Origin: Scolanthus callimorphus
Lineage: Eukaryota; Cnidaria; Anthozoa; Actiniaria; Edwardsiidae
Assembly (NCBI GenBank): GCA_033964015.1
Contig: CM066921.1
Span: forward strand, 23,851,355-23,915,354
DNA length: 64,000 nucleotides
Direction of reading: 5' to 3'
The position numbers and the translations under genes are program-made. The notes beneath the pieces are model-generated. The model saw nothing but the letters and a program-made list of their open reading frames with translations. It ran no database searches and had not been told where the DNA came from. This document shows positions 51,400 to 62,157 of the stretch, piece by piece. The first letter of the stretch is position 1; every line of letters starts with the position of its first letter.

Positions 51400-54080
51400 T
51401 TTTGATGACGTCACGTGAAAACCACCAATCGAGTTGATTTTTGAACGTCACGGGCATTATGGATCTTTTTGATGACGTCATTGATGACGTAAGGGCACGT
51501 GACTTTGGTATAGAGTTCCTCTTATGGTCTTTGAAAGTTTGTCCAAGTTTGGCTTCTATAGAAGCTACCCTTCGGGAGATATGATTTTTCTTTATTTTTC
51601 TGGTATTAGCGGAGCTCCAGCGCGGGCCGAAGGCCCGCGCAAGCGGAGCACCATACCTAAGGGAAAAACGTATACTATCGAGTTGATTTTTGAACGTCAC
51701 GGGCATTATGGATCATTTTGATGACGTCATTGATGACGAAAGGGCACGTGACTTTGGTGCAGAGTTCCTCTTATGGTGTTTGAAAGTTTGTCCAAGTTTG
51801 GCTTCTATAGAAGCTTCCCTTCGGAAGATATAATTTTTTCTTTATTTCTCTGGTATTAAACCTATAGTGTCCGCCGTCCGGTGTCCGTCCGCCGTCCGTG
51901 TACACATGGGAACCCTGTGGTACGCAAAGAAAAAATCATATCTCCTCAAGGGAACATGCTAGGACAACCATACTTGGGATATTTTGTCTATGCCACAAGG
52001 GGGGTGCTGTAACACGGTCACGTGATGTGACGTCATCGATGACGTCATCAATGATTGAAAAATTAATATCTCGTGAAGGGAAGACTCTAAAACAACCAAA
52101 CTTGATTAGTGTAGTCTAGGTCACCAGATGTCCCAGATGAGCGAAATGAAATGGTCACGTGATCTGACGTCATCGATGACGTCATCTAGGCTTGAAAAAT
52201 TAATATCTCGTGAAGGGAAGACTCTAAAACAACCAAACTTTGGTAGTGTAGTCTAGATCATCAGATCAGCGAAATGAAGTGGTCACGTGATATGCTTAAA
52301 AAATTAATATCTCGTGAAGGGAAGACTCTAAAACAACCAAACTTGGGTAGTGTAGTCTAGGTCACCAGATGAGCGAAATGAGTTGGCTACGTGATATGAC
52401 GTCAGCGATGACGTCATCTATGCCTGAAAAATTAATATATCGTGAAGGGAAGACTCTAAAACAACCAAACTTTTGTAGTGTAGTCTATGTGACTAAGTGA
52501 GCGAAATAATATGGTCACGTGATATGACGTCATCGATGACATCATCTATGCTTGAAAAATTAATATCTCGTGAAGGGAAGACTATAAAACAACCAAACTT
52601 TTGTAGTGTAGTCTAGGTCACCAGATGAGCAAATGAAGTGGTCAAGTGATATGACGTCAGTGATGACGTCATCTATGCCTGTAAATTAATACCTCGTGAA
52701 GGGAAGACTCTAAAAATACCAAACTTTTGTAGTGTAGTCTAGGTCACCAGATGAGCAAAACGAAGTGGTCAGGTTATGACGTCATCGACGACGCCATCTA
52801 TGCTTGAAAAAATATTCTCTTTATTGCACTTTTGAATCATTCCATTTGGAGGAATTAATACCTTAAATTTTCTGAAGGAGGTTTTTATCTCACTTGACAG
52901 ATGCTTATTTTCGTCCCTGTATTTGTATTGTGTCAATGTAGCAACATACCGAATAAAACACTGTTGTATACATATCAAGAGACATTTTTTCTTAAAAAGC
53001 CTATAAGTGTAAACCATGTACACATTGGAATCCCTTTCATTCGCACAGAAAATTTTATAACCGGGAGCTCCGCTTTTAGCCAGTGGCTAAATCTATATAT
53101 TAAACCTATAGCGTACGCCGTCCGTCCGTCGTCCGTCCGTGTACACATGGGAACCCTGTGGTATGCAAAGAAAAAATTATATCTCCTCAAGGGAACGCGC
53201 TAAGACAACCATACTTGGGATATTTTGTCTATGCCACAAGGGGGGTGCTGTAACACGGGCACGTGATGTGACGTCATCGATGACGTCATCAGTGATTGAA
53301 AAATGAATATCTCGTGAAGGCAAGACTCTAAAACAACCAAACTTTGGTAGTGTAGTCTAGGTCACTAGATGAGCGAAATGAAGTGGTTACGTGATATGAC
53401 GTAATCGATGACGTCATCTATGCTTGAAAAATCAATATCTCGTGAAGGGAAGACTCTAAAACAACCAAACTTGGGTAGTGTAGTCTAAGCCACCAGATGC
53501 GCGAAATGAGGTGGTCACGTGATGTGACGTCATCGATGACGTCATCTATGCTTCAAAAATGAATATCACGTGAAGGGAAGACTCTTAAACAACCAAACTT
53601 GGGTAGTGTAGTCTAGACCACCAGATGAGCGAAATGAAGTGGTCACGTGATATGACGTCATCGATGACGTCATCTATGCTTAAAGAATTAATATCTCGTG
53701 AAGGGAAGACTCTAAAACAACCAAACTTATGTAGTGTAGTCTAGACCACCAGATGAGCGAAATGAAGTGGTCACGTGATATGACGTCATCGATGACGTCA
53801 TCTATGCTTGAAAAATTAATATCTCGTGAAGGGAAGACTCTAAAAGAACCAAACTTGGGTAGTGTAGTCTAGGCCACCAGATGAGCGAAATGAAGTGGTC
53901 ACGTGGTATGACGTCATCGATGACGTCATCTATGCTTGAAAAATTAATATCTCGTGACGGGAAGACTCTAAAGCAACCATATAAACCATGTACACATGGG
54001 AATCCCTTTCATTCACATAGAAGATTTTATAACCAGGAGCTCCGCTTTTAGCCAGTGGCTAAATCTATATATTAATGCAT
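51400..54080 (+). repeat. CRE-palindrome repeat region, 128-bp tandem monomers
   Basis: At least two composite copies, each led by a GTCCGCCGTCCG-type GC repeat (51868, 53115) and ended by GCCAGTGGCTAAATCTATAT. Inside are tandem 128-bp monomers (for example starts at 53654, 53782 and 53910) with the 20-bp perfect palindrome TGACGTCATCGATGACGTCA, then TATCTCGTGAAGGGAAGACT, TAGTGTAGTCTAG and GGTCACGTGAT. The same family is at 9831-10440. No ORF. Confidence 0.92.
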
Positions 54081-55520
54081 CACTCTTCATGATACACGGT
54101 TTCACGAAGCATCACTAACTCAAATAGCGCCAGTAGTTAGGTAGTATAGCGGCTATGTTCTAAGCACATGCGCGCGACTCGCACTCTCCCGGATCGCCAT
54201 CTTGGATTACGTAGAGTTACTGCTGTGTTGTAATAAAATCCCCTACAATTCTGGTCAAGGATTCTGGTTCTCCATTCATACTGGCGTAGATGTATTCAAA
54301 CCGGGCCATGGGGTGATTATCTTTGTCCTTCCTTTATTCTTCAGATACACGAGACATCAGCTGGACTGAGCTAAGAAATCCATCTCGACAAGTCTTCTTC
54401 TACGACCGAAGCTCGGACATCAAGTTATTACAACTAGAAATCCTATCATAGGTTACTATACTATTGGCAATTAGGCGTACTCTGGGACCTTTATATCTCG
54501 CCGCGAGTTTATGCGAGATAAAGCGAGATAAGACGAGATAAGGGGAAACGTCCAATTGAAAGGCGAGATAGGGCGAGATAAGGTTTCATACTAGGCCTGC
54601 AATTGTGAACAATCCGTACCCTGTTGAGTATGGAATGTTAGTGCGGCATGAAAATACTGGATGGACACCCTACCATTAGGGAAGAGGTAAAACAATTATT
54701 TGGAGCCCGATTTTGTCAGTGGAGGTGGCGGGACAAAGTACCCCTCCCCATCCCATTATTTCGCGAAAGGTTATATAGATGTACCAGATTTTATAGCATT
54801 AATGTACTTACTTGTTGATTATGGTCAAATGTTTTTTTGCGATATTTGTAGTCAAAAATTCGAATTTTCGTAATATCAACACAATTTCGCCAAAAACTGT
54901 CGTTTTGTCGACGTTGCAAAACTTCCTTATTAGGAAATTTCCCCTTACCTTATTTGGAAGGTCTGTAAGTACGTTGGCCTCATGTCTTAGCGAAAAAAGC
55001 AGGAAAATTGACCAAAACTTGCAGATACTCGAGAAACATCGTTCTCTTGGTCGCTAATTTGTTTTTGTTCCCCGCCGAGGGGCTGAGACACGTTTTGAAT
55101 ACCACAGGCAGCCCGCGCGGATTTGCAATAAAAATGACAGCACTTTATTGATATGAAAATAGGTTGGTGGTCGCGCGGGTCGTACCCCACCCCATTAAAT
55201 CGGGTTCCCTTAGAGTTACCACTGTTTTGACCTGCAGGATGCAGGATGGTTTTTCCCATCCTGGGTGTTCAACATAAATCCCGTGAAAAACATACACTGG
55301 AATTCCATGGTGTCCATGAAAGAAGTTCACTAGAATTACAGAAGTAAGGATAACTAAAATTTTCAGGAAACTGCAGGAAACAAGTGATGCGGATTCTTTA
55401 TTATTATCTAAACACCAATGAATTTGCGGGTGATCTCCCGCGCGAAAACTTGATATCTTCGCACGTGTAAATAAATGTCCATTTCACACTTTCATTGATG
55501 TTTATATAATAAACAGAATA
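54081..55520. other. No gene recognised; short GCGAGATAA repeat
   Basis: Around 54500-54590 the words GCGAGATAA/ACGAGATAA occur about six times. The part 54200-54480 (AATAAAATCCCC, then CGAAGCTCGGACATCAAG) may be the remains of an LTR element but shows no clear ends. ORFs 54812-55330 show no domain. Confidence 0.4.
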
Positions 55521-55624
55521 CATGACCGCTTGGAGGTACGAATTTTATCTTCTCGTGTTAAAAATCACTCGTGAGATAAGTTTTCAACACTCGAAGATAA
55601 AATTCGTATCTCCGCGCGGCCATG
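55521..55624. mobile_element. Hairpin MITE
   Basis: CATGACCGCTTGGAGGTACG continuing into AATTTTATCTTC pairs with GAAGATAAAATT and CGTATCTCCGCGCGGCCATG across a short centre. Confidence 0.78.
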
Positions 55625-56035
55625 CATTATCCTCTATTTAATATTTTTGCCGCCTGCTCAATATCATAGCTGCAATGCACGTTTTGGGTCGGGGCGAGAC
55701 TAATATGACGTGATAAATGATTCGGTTTGCAAGCACAGGAACGATAATTCAGATATCAGTACATATTTGTTCAATTCAGATTACCAGTGTCCTTACGAGA
55801 GCATGTCCAAAGAAGCGTTTCATAGAAAATGTGTGACTACATTGACATCTCTCAAATCAGGGATACGCTAAAAAATCACAGGCCTTGACTCTCCTTTTTT
55901 TCCTTTGGATCAACAATAAAAGTGATGCTTTCCTTTTCCTTTAGTTCTCTGAACCACATAATAATCTTCTTTAATCTCTTCTCCTTCCATCTGACCATAA
56001 ATTTAGTATTTAGTGAAAACCTGAACACAATATAT

Positions 56036-56488
56036 TGTAACGGGTCGGGATCGGTGTCTTTCAATTGAACACGATTTTCATACTATACTGTACTACTACT
56101 ATACTATATCTTTATTCGACTTACATACGCTTTATATAGGTGCTGGCTCTCGGAAGGTTCCCATGGGAGATTAGCCTGATAAGGGGGTTTTTAGTGCCAA
56201 ATGTAGGAATGTCCGGTCAATGTCTAGAATTCGGACTTAGACCAAGACTATCAGATCAGAGCATGTGCACTAACCGTGGGAAAAGGGATTATCTTAAAAA
56301 GGGGAAATACCGTTAAATTCCAATGGGAAGTTCCGAGCACCACACTTTTATAAATATCGTAATCTACAAAAGTGTACTTATGATGTAGACGTAGGGGAAA
56401 CTACAAATGACTACAAATATACAATAATTCATGTTAACTGGCATGACTACAAATTAACTAGTGAATTTACTAGAATCGCTTCGTAACA
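56036..56488 (-). repeat. LTR (453 bp) of env-bearing element, 3' end
   Basis: On the plus strand TGTAACGGG...TTCGTAACA, so TG...CA ends on both strands. It directly follows a minus-strand polypurine tract (AAAGGCGGGGGGAA, 56489-56502), which identifies it as the 3' LTR. No matching 5' LTR lies in the window. Confidence 0.75.
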
Positions 56489-56652
56489 TTCCCCCCGCCT
56501 TTGTCTGGCACATCACCCGATGTGCAAAAATTTATCAAAAATGTGATTATATAAGAGCTTGACACGCGCGCCTTAAAAAAACTAGAAAAATATCTTAAAA
56601 ATACTACAAAACTATTCTGGCAGACGCGTGTAAGGTAAAATATGTCTGAAAA

Positions 56653-57213
56653 TTAATCTTCGTTTCCATCTAGTAGGCGCGTGATCATTTTTTGGCATAA
56701 TTGTGGCAATGTCCTACTGGACATTAAATCCAAAAACAATACCGGCGGTATGCACAAACGATGCGCGATCGCAATATAACCATGGCGCCGTAATTGAAAT
56801 AACATTTGGAGATAGAGATACATAAATCTCCATATCCCTCTGTTTCCCTCGTATGTGTCTCCATAAGCAAGAATTGGGTCCAATATAAGTTTTCTAAGGA
56901 ATGTTTGTTTAACATACAATCTACCAGCTAAATCTATTAGAGCAGCGACGTCGTGGACTTCACAAGAGAGTTCAATGGTGTGTTCGTTGTTGATTACGTC
57001 ATCAACTAGTTCAATCAATAAATCCAATGTCTGCCAATTGGTGTAACTGTAGATAATGAACTGAAATGAAGATTCAGGTCTTTGGTTCCTTTCTTCTAGA
57101 AACGTCGCAAATGCCCCACTTACAGATGCCAGGTTTATTGCCGTTCTTTCACTCACTTGTCTTACAAACGTTATGTCTGCGAGAGCGATCGTGATGACGG
57201 TTTGTTCTTCCAT
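56653..57213 (-). CDS. Overlapping ORF 3' of env, possible BTB/POZ-like fold
   Basis: The open frame extends up to 57348, but the first good ATG (MEEQTVITIA) is at 57213, giving about 186 residues and a 65-base overlap with the end of env. No retroviral domain is recognisable. The pattern INLASVSGAFATFLEE, LDLLIELVDDVI, then ALIDLAGRLYVKQTFLRKLI is reminiscent of the BTB/POZ alternation of helices and a middle strand, and a basic/hydrophobic C-terminal half follows. That is an inference from pattern only. Its place between env and the polypurine tract shows that it is an accessory gene of the element. Open and undamaged. Confidence 0.55.
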   Translation of the reverse strand: MEEQTVITIALADITFVRQVSERTAINLASVSGAFATFLEERNQRPESSFQFIIYSYTNWQTLDLLIELVDDVINNEHTIELSCEVHDVAALIDLAGRLYVKQTFLRKLILDPILAYGDTYEGNRGIWRFMYLYLQMLFQLRRHGYIAIAHRLCIPPVLFLDLMSSRTLPQLCQKMITRLLDGNED

Positions 57214-58321
57214 TGGAGCGTTTTGACCGTTGGTCTGTATACCCTTGTATTTTAGCGGTAGGCCGCGTGGTAGCAATGGGTTGTATAGGCTGAAGGACCA
57301 CACTTGACTCTGCACGCTTGTGTTTTCTGTGACACACTGTTGTGACAATAATAATCACAAAATTCAGCAATGTCACAGCAGATACTGTATAGAGTAAAAT
57401 CTGATCTGTGTAGGTCAATGTTTCTTCTTTAATCTTGTCAATATCTTTTCTTGTACGCTTCAGTTCGTTAGTCAGTTTTTCGTCATAAAAACTGTAAAAT
57501 TTATCTAAGTTTTCAATGATGGTCTTGTTGATCATTACAGGTTGTGGAATCTTTAAGGAATCATGATGTAGGTTTAGTGTGTCCTTGTCCACAAAGTTCC
57601 ATGGAATATATTGTAGAGTTTCTTTGGTAAAAATAGGTAATGATATTCCCATAGATTTAGGACATTTTGTTAGGCCAGACTTCATGCCTTTGAACGTGAC
57701 GTTGCAAGGAAACTCGTAGATGGACAGAGGCGTGACAGCTAAATGTCCGGTATTGGTTTTCAGTGTTCCATGGGAAGTACTTAAGTAGAATCGTCCACCA
57801 AGAGGAATCATTGAATGTAATCCATCACATGAACTTGAAGGAAGGTGGTAACGAGGGAATGACAACTTAATTTCTGAATTCCAAGGATAGCCAAGCCAAG
57901 AAAAATTTTGCTCTGTTTGTAAAATATTGGTTGGACACAAATAACCATTTGGGTTTTGGAAACATTTATCAAGGTCATTGATAGTCACAATATATTTCGA
58001 GTACGAACACGAAATAACGGCTAAGTTTGTCTTTTGCACTGGTCCTGTGTAACAAGAGTTAGAAATATTAAATTTTATAGGTGTTAAACGTTCTATTGTA
58101 CATAGTGAGTTCTGGTTTTTTATTTCTGGGATAATGGTGAGTAAATTAATATTGACACTATCTTTTTCATGTTCGACGTCAGTCATTGGCTGACCCAAAA
58201 CAGGAAGACCTTGTTTAAATGCTTCCACAGTTAATTTGAGTGAATCGTCGGTATTGAGTCTAGGAAGGAGTTGCGAAGTTATAAAACTTGGTAAATCGGA
58301 TTTACTAATCAAACTTTTTTT
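57149..58321 (-). pseudogene. Envelope-like glycoprotein, C-terminal part
   Basis: About 390 codons, rich in cysteines and N-glycosylation sequons. It ends in a membrane anchor at about residues 305-327, followed by a basic tail. A charged helical segment (about 265-300) precedes the anchor. The order NINLLTIIPEI...LTPIKF and later SSSCDGLHSMIP resembles the fusion subunit of errantivirus-type Env (baculovirus F-like); this is from pattern memory, not a search. It is in another frame from the N-terminal part because of an indel in an A-run at about 58315-58321, and has no ATG of its own. Confidence 0.7.
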
Positions 58322-58323
58322 AT

Positions 58324-59207
58324 TCAGTTTGTAAGAAGGTTCATAATGTCCTGAATTTCGAAAAACCGTAATATCGTAGAAAAAGTTCTAGTCAACTCTG
58401 TTGAAAATTTAGAAAGAAATTCCATCAGTAATTGTTGATCACAATGAACTCCGTTGGAAAACTTCCTTATTTCTTGTTCCCAAACTTTGAAAGTTTTATC
58501 CATCAGTTTCATATCACGTCCTAATTGTTGGAGTTTTGAATTCATATTGTCTTGTATCTTAAAAACATATGTTATTTTACCATTCAAAATATGAACAAGA
58601 TGTTCAGTTATTGCCATTGCTGATGTCATCTCTCTTAAGGTTTTCTTAAGATTTTGGACATGATTGGCTTCACATTTCTTACTAGAAATTGCCTCATAAA
58701 TCAGTCTTGGAACACCCATCATGCCGCTATAGCAAGCCCAAGCTGTTCGCTTTTCTCTTCTATGTTTTTCTTTTAGCCAATGTTTTTGTTCACGAGTAAT
58801 TGTTTTACAGTTTTTGTATGCCCAATGCTTACAAGCTTTAACTGAATTTCGATAAATTGTTGGACAAGTCATAGTGGATCGTAAGCCAGTTTCGTAATTA
58901 TACAGACGAGCGAGATAGGTTGAACATTCGATTAAGGACGAGAGTCCTGATAATGAAAGCAATCTTTTGGCTGCTATTTGTGTATTCCTAATAGACAATA
59001 GCAATTGTTCGAAAAAGGTTGCTTTGATTGCTGAACAGGAATGATTCGACATTCGTTTAACATTTCCAGTAGCTACTAGTGGCAAATGAGTAGTTACATG
59101 AAGAATCCGAGTATCTTCATAGAAAGTTAATGGACGGGCCGTGTGACTTATTAAAAGAGACGACGGGTAGAAAGTAATCTTTTCTGTCAAGGAGCCGAAT
59201 TGTTGAT
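58324..59207 (-). pseudogene. Envelope-like glycoprotein, N-terminal part
   Basis: The frame has a furin-type site, RREKR (residues 144-148 counted from the TTG at 59190), followed by a hydrophobic stretch rich in G and A that could be a fusion peptide. A long heptad-like helix (about 175-230) comes next. This layout (cleavage, fusion peptide, coiled coil) is what class I fusion proteins have. It lacks a start codon in frame. A short frame with a signal peptide lies just upstream in a different frame. The protein is thus broken in two places in this copy. Confidence 0.7.
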
Positions 59208-59273
59208 TTACGCCAAATTGAAAACAATATGAAAGGTATACAAAAACACGAAGTAGCTTGGTTTGACTATCAT
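59208..59273 (-). pseudogene. Env signal peptide, frameshifted from the body
   Basis: ATG (59273) followed by about 20 hydrophobic residues (F, V, L, I) ending at a stop (59208). It is a good signal peptide. The downstream env frame begins two bases off, so one indel near 59207-59215 separates them. Confidence 0.65.
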
Positions 59274-59279
59274 GTTATT

Positions 59280-59320
59280 CAGTGTTGTCACTCTTTGCCT
59301 AGAAGAAAATAAAGATAACT
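59280..59320 (-). promoter_or_regulatory. Splice acceptor for env mRNA (predicted)
   Basis: On the minus strand TATTTTCTTCTAG with the AG at 59299-59300 lies 25 bases upstream of the signal-peptide ATG. Retroviral env genes are expressed from a spliced mRNA, so an acceptor is expected exactly here. Confidence 0.5.
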
Positions 59321-59453
59321 TAGTGATCTCAGACTAAACATATTTAATTTCCAAACAATTATTGTCTCTTTAAGAACTATCGCCGTAGCTTTTCAGTCTC
59401 TCCTCTACAAACTTAGGAAGTGTAAGAACTGTGCAATAATTAGAACAACTAAA

Positions 59454-59520
59454 ATGGCCGAAAACATAGCTGAAATGACAAACGAAGATCCCATGGAAAT
59501 GGAACTAATGATTGACTTGA
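59454..59520 (+). CDS. Possible first exon, acidic N-terminus with donor site
   Basis: ATG GCC starts 22 acidic codons (MAENIAEMTNED, then PMEMELMIDL), directly followed by GTAAGT at 59521, a strong splice donor. Composition and position resemble a first coding exon, but no second exon can be identified in the window. Confidence 0.25.
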
Positions 59521-59877
59521 GTAAGTATTTGAGTAAGTCACTGATCTTGATATACTGTTGAGCACTTTTTGTTTTCTGATGTTTTATCTAACTAAGTTAT
59601 ACATAACCAACATTATTGAATAAGAGCGATAATGTGTTTATGCACGACGCACCCACAGACTTATCAGATACTACAGGCGCCAAGGTTGACAGCTAATGAT
59701 AGCGGTGCGATGGGGGCACATATTTAAGGCCAAGTCAACGGGTGGCACATCCCGTCTCTCTGCAGATATCGACGCGTAGCGAACTTAAGCTCTTACAAAT
59801 TGTGGTTTCTTCAATCTCAGGCAAGTTAACTTTTGTTAGAAATTGAAATTACTTTTATTTCGTTTAGAGGTTAAGTC
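59521..59877. other. No gene recognised; leader of the following ORF
   Basis: No domain or ORF of note. The segment from 59715 (GGGGGCACATATTTAAGGCC) to 59870 may hold the promoter and leader of the SGNH ORF; ATATTTAAG is a TATA-like word. Confidence 0.35.
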
Positions 59878-60462
59878 ATGGCCCCACGAGTTTTAATTCT
59901 CGGACATTCTTTTGTACATCGCCTTGCCTCATTTCTGCAGGGAAGAGGGCAACATCTCGAAACCCTTCTAGGCGATTCGGTGGAATTTCACTTTCACGGT
60001 ATAGGTGGCCGAACAATAGCTTCGCTACGGTGTTTCGATCTCAGTTTAGTTCGGGAGCTCTGCCCCGACATCGTAGTATTAGAATTAGGGACGAATGACC
60101 TAACCTTGTTTTCGGCGACAAAAGTAGGCGAGAAAATGGCCGCTCTTGTCAACGATCTACATCATGTATTACGGGTAAAGGTTGTAATTGTCTGCCAGGT
60201 ATTACGGCGTCAAAATCCCCGTCCGCCTAATTTTAACAACAAAGTTATCGAGCTGCATCAGCAGCTCCGGGGACTTCTAGAACCCCTCCCATATTGCATC
60301 TACTGGCGGCATCGAGGGTTTTGGAATAGCCAGAGCAGCCTTTACCTCGGAGATGGTGTGCATTTAAATACTTTGGGCAATTACAAGCTCTGGCGAAGTA
60401 TTCGGGGGGCGGTTCTAAGAGGACTATCCTCGTTGGGTGTGCGTAGTACTGCACACAATTGA
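59878..60462 (+). CDS. SGNH/GDSL-type hydrolase domain protein of retroelement origin
   Basis: A 194-residue frame from ATG. It has the SGNH blocks: ILGHSFVHRL (block I, with S as nucleophile position), GIGGRTIASL (G block), VLELGTNDL (the GxND block) and LGDGVHLNTLGN (the DxxH block with catalytic D and H). Such domains occur as extra ORFs in Ngaro-type retroelements, and a Ngaro-like element follows 500 bases downstream in the same orientation. Its position upstream of gag is unusual, as Ngaro elements usually carry it after the Pol genes. It is intact and could be active. It might instead be the end of a preceding element or a domesticated gene. Confidence 0.75.
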   Translation: MAPRVLILGHSFVHRLASFLQGRGQHLETLLGDSVEFHFHGIGGRTIASLRCFDLSLVRELCPDIVVLELGTNDLTLFSATKVGEKMAALVNDLHHVLRVKVVIVCQVLRRQNPRPPNFNNKVIELHQQLRGLLEPLPYCIYWRHRGFWNSQSSLYLGDGVHLNTLGNYKLWRSIRGAVLRGLSSLGVRSTAHN

Positions 60463-60976
60463 CCTTTTCCTTGTTATACTGTGCTTAAAAAAAAATCGTG
60501 CCCAATGTTGCCGTATGCGAATTCCCACTAACTATATCAATAGCTATATTGACCGCAAGGTCTCAACTCTCAGCAGACTATACGAAGTAGTGTGGCGCAA
60601 TTGCGCACACGTCGCACTCGAAGTGCACTTGGCATTTCTGGCATAAATAGCGAGTTACTACCTGGCGGCTGTTGTTTTTTTGCAACAGTGTGCTCAACCC
60701 GCTGAAGCCAATATAGGACGCAAAGTCCTCTGCAACAAATGCCTCGGATCTATTACCATGCGAATGGGAGTCTGCTTTTGATTTTGTAAGGGAATCGCAG
60801 TTATACATCGAAGGCATGTTCTTCTGAGCGTCACCAGTTTATCTTACATCGATGATGCAAATACGTTCAAATTAATTTTGTGAGGCGCACACTTGCGACG
60901 ATCCTCTTAGCACCAAACCCCGAACCAGCTCAACAAAATTTTTGGAGTGAATTAGTGATGAATAAATAGCGTCGTA
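60463..60976. other. Spacer between SGNH ORF and gag
   Basis: No ORF with a recognisable domain. TTTGCAACAG and CGTCGCACTC-type GC words occur. If SGNH and gag belong to one element this is an internal leader; if not, the element boundary lies here. I see no clear terminal repeat. Confidence 0.4.
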
Positions 60977-60997
60977 ATGTATTCTATATTTCCAAGT

Positions 60998-61588
60998 ATG
61001 CCTCCAAAGCCTTCAAAGCGATCGTCCCAGCGCTTGGCCGCACGAAGTGCAGCGCCGAAACGGACCCGTCGCGAGGATGTTATCCCGTCCGCCGAACCGC
61101 TTGTCGAGCCAACTAGAGCTGTGGCAGGACCCTCTAGCAATGCCGTCGCCAATCCGTCTTCTTCGCACGCATCAGAGCTTGGTGAAATTATTGCCAGGGC
61201 GATATCGGGGGCGCTTCAACAACATGGCTACGCCCAGCTTCCAGCGAGCAACACAACGCCTGCTCCAATACTCCCTGGCCCTTCAGGCATTGACAGCATG
61301 GTCGAAATGGCAACGCAACGAGAGGTCGAAGACCTCACTGGTAGGGTAGTTACAAACATTAATGATAGGCCAGTCGATCCAGAGTACACCAGTATCACAG
61401 TGAACCTCGATTCGCGCGTTTCTGATCGGCTCAAGGCAAAAATTTGGGCTGACGAATACTTCGATATCAGTTCGCTGCTCATAGCCCCCACTGACGACGA
61501 GAAATTCCGGCTATCGGTCACGGGGGAGGAAGATAACCGCACTATTTGCCTTGAGCCGTTCAGAAATAAAAGAAATCTTTGTCGATAG
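60998..61588 (+). pseudogene. Ngaro/DIRS-type Gag, N-terminal part
   Basis: The best start is the ATG at 60998 (MPPKPSKRSSQR, a basic leader), with an in-frame ATG upstream at 60977. A Pro/Ala-rich disordered region follows, then TSITVNLDSRVSDRLKAKIWADEYFDISSLL, a conserved segment in Gag proteins of this group. The frame is lost at about 61575, where one base is missing or added, and continues in the next frame. Confidence 0.75.
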
Positions 61589-62157
61589 CGCAATGGACAA
61601 CAGCTTTTAATACCTTCATTGCGGTGTACACGCAAAAGCACCCTAGCGTTATCCAACCCCTCTTAAAATACTGCGAGGTGGTGAGGGATATTGCCTCCAA
61701 ATGGGGCAACTGGCGTTTTTACGACGAACAATTTCGGCTGATGCGCCAGTCTCGTCCTAAACAATGCCCTTGGGACTCTGTGGCTTGGGAACTGTGGCAC
61801 CAAGCCATGCATAGCTCCCTCACTACTTCGCAGGCATCGCGAGGGGGGCAAGATTCGAGAGGCAAGGCCGCCAATAAGCGGCCCTTTCTGTCAGTCCCCA
61901 AGGGGTATTGCTGGCGCTTTCACGGAGGCCAATTTTGCCGTGGGTGCAACTTTAAGCACGCTGTTTTAAATGTGGAGCAACCCATGCCGCAAACAGTTGT
62001 AACGCCGGAAAATCAGGCGTCAGCTCCGCTGCCAGCAACCCTCTTGGGATGGAAAGACAGGGGCAGACAACTAACGATGCGAGGGCCAACGCCGGTAAGG
62101 CCCGACCAGCTCGCTAAATTCCTTAGGGCTACGACCAATCTTTGTTTCAATATTTAG
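61579..62157 (+). pseudogene. Ngaro/DIRS-type Gag, C-terminal part
   Basis: It reads AFNTFIAVYTQKHP, LLKYCEVVRDIASKWGNWRFYDEQFR, and a Cys/His cluster (YCWRFHGGQFCRGCNFKH) that is probably a zinc knuckle. No ATG at the start; it is the continuation of the preceding frame after a frameshift. It ends where the RT frame begins. Confidence 0.8.
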
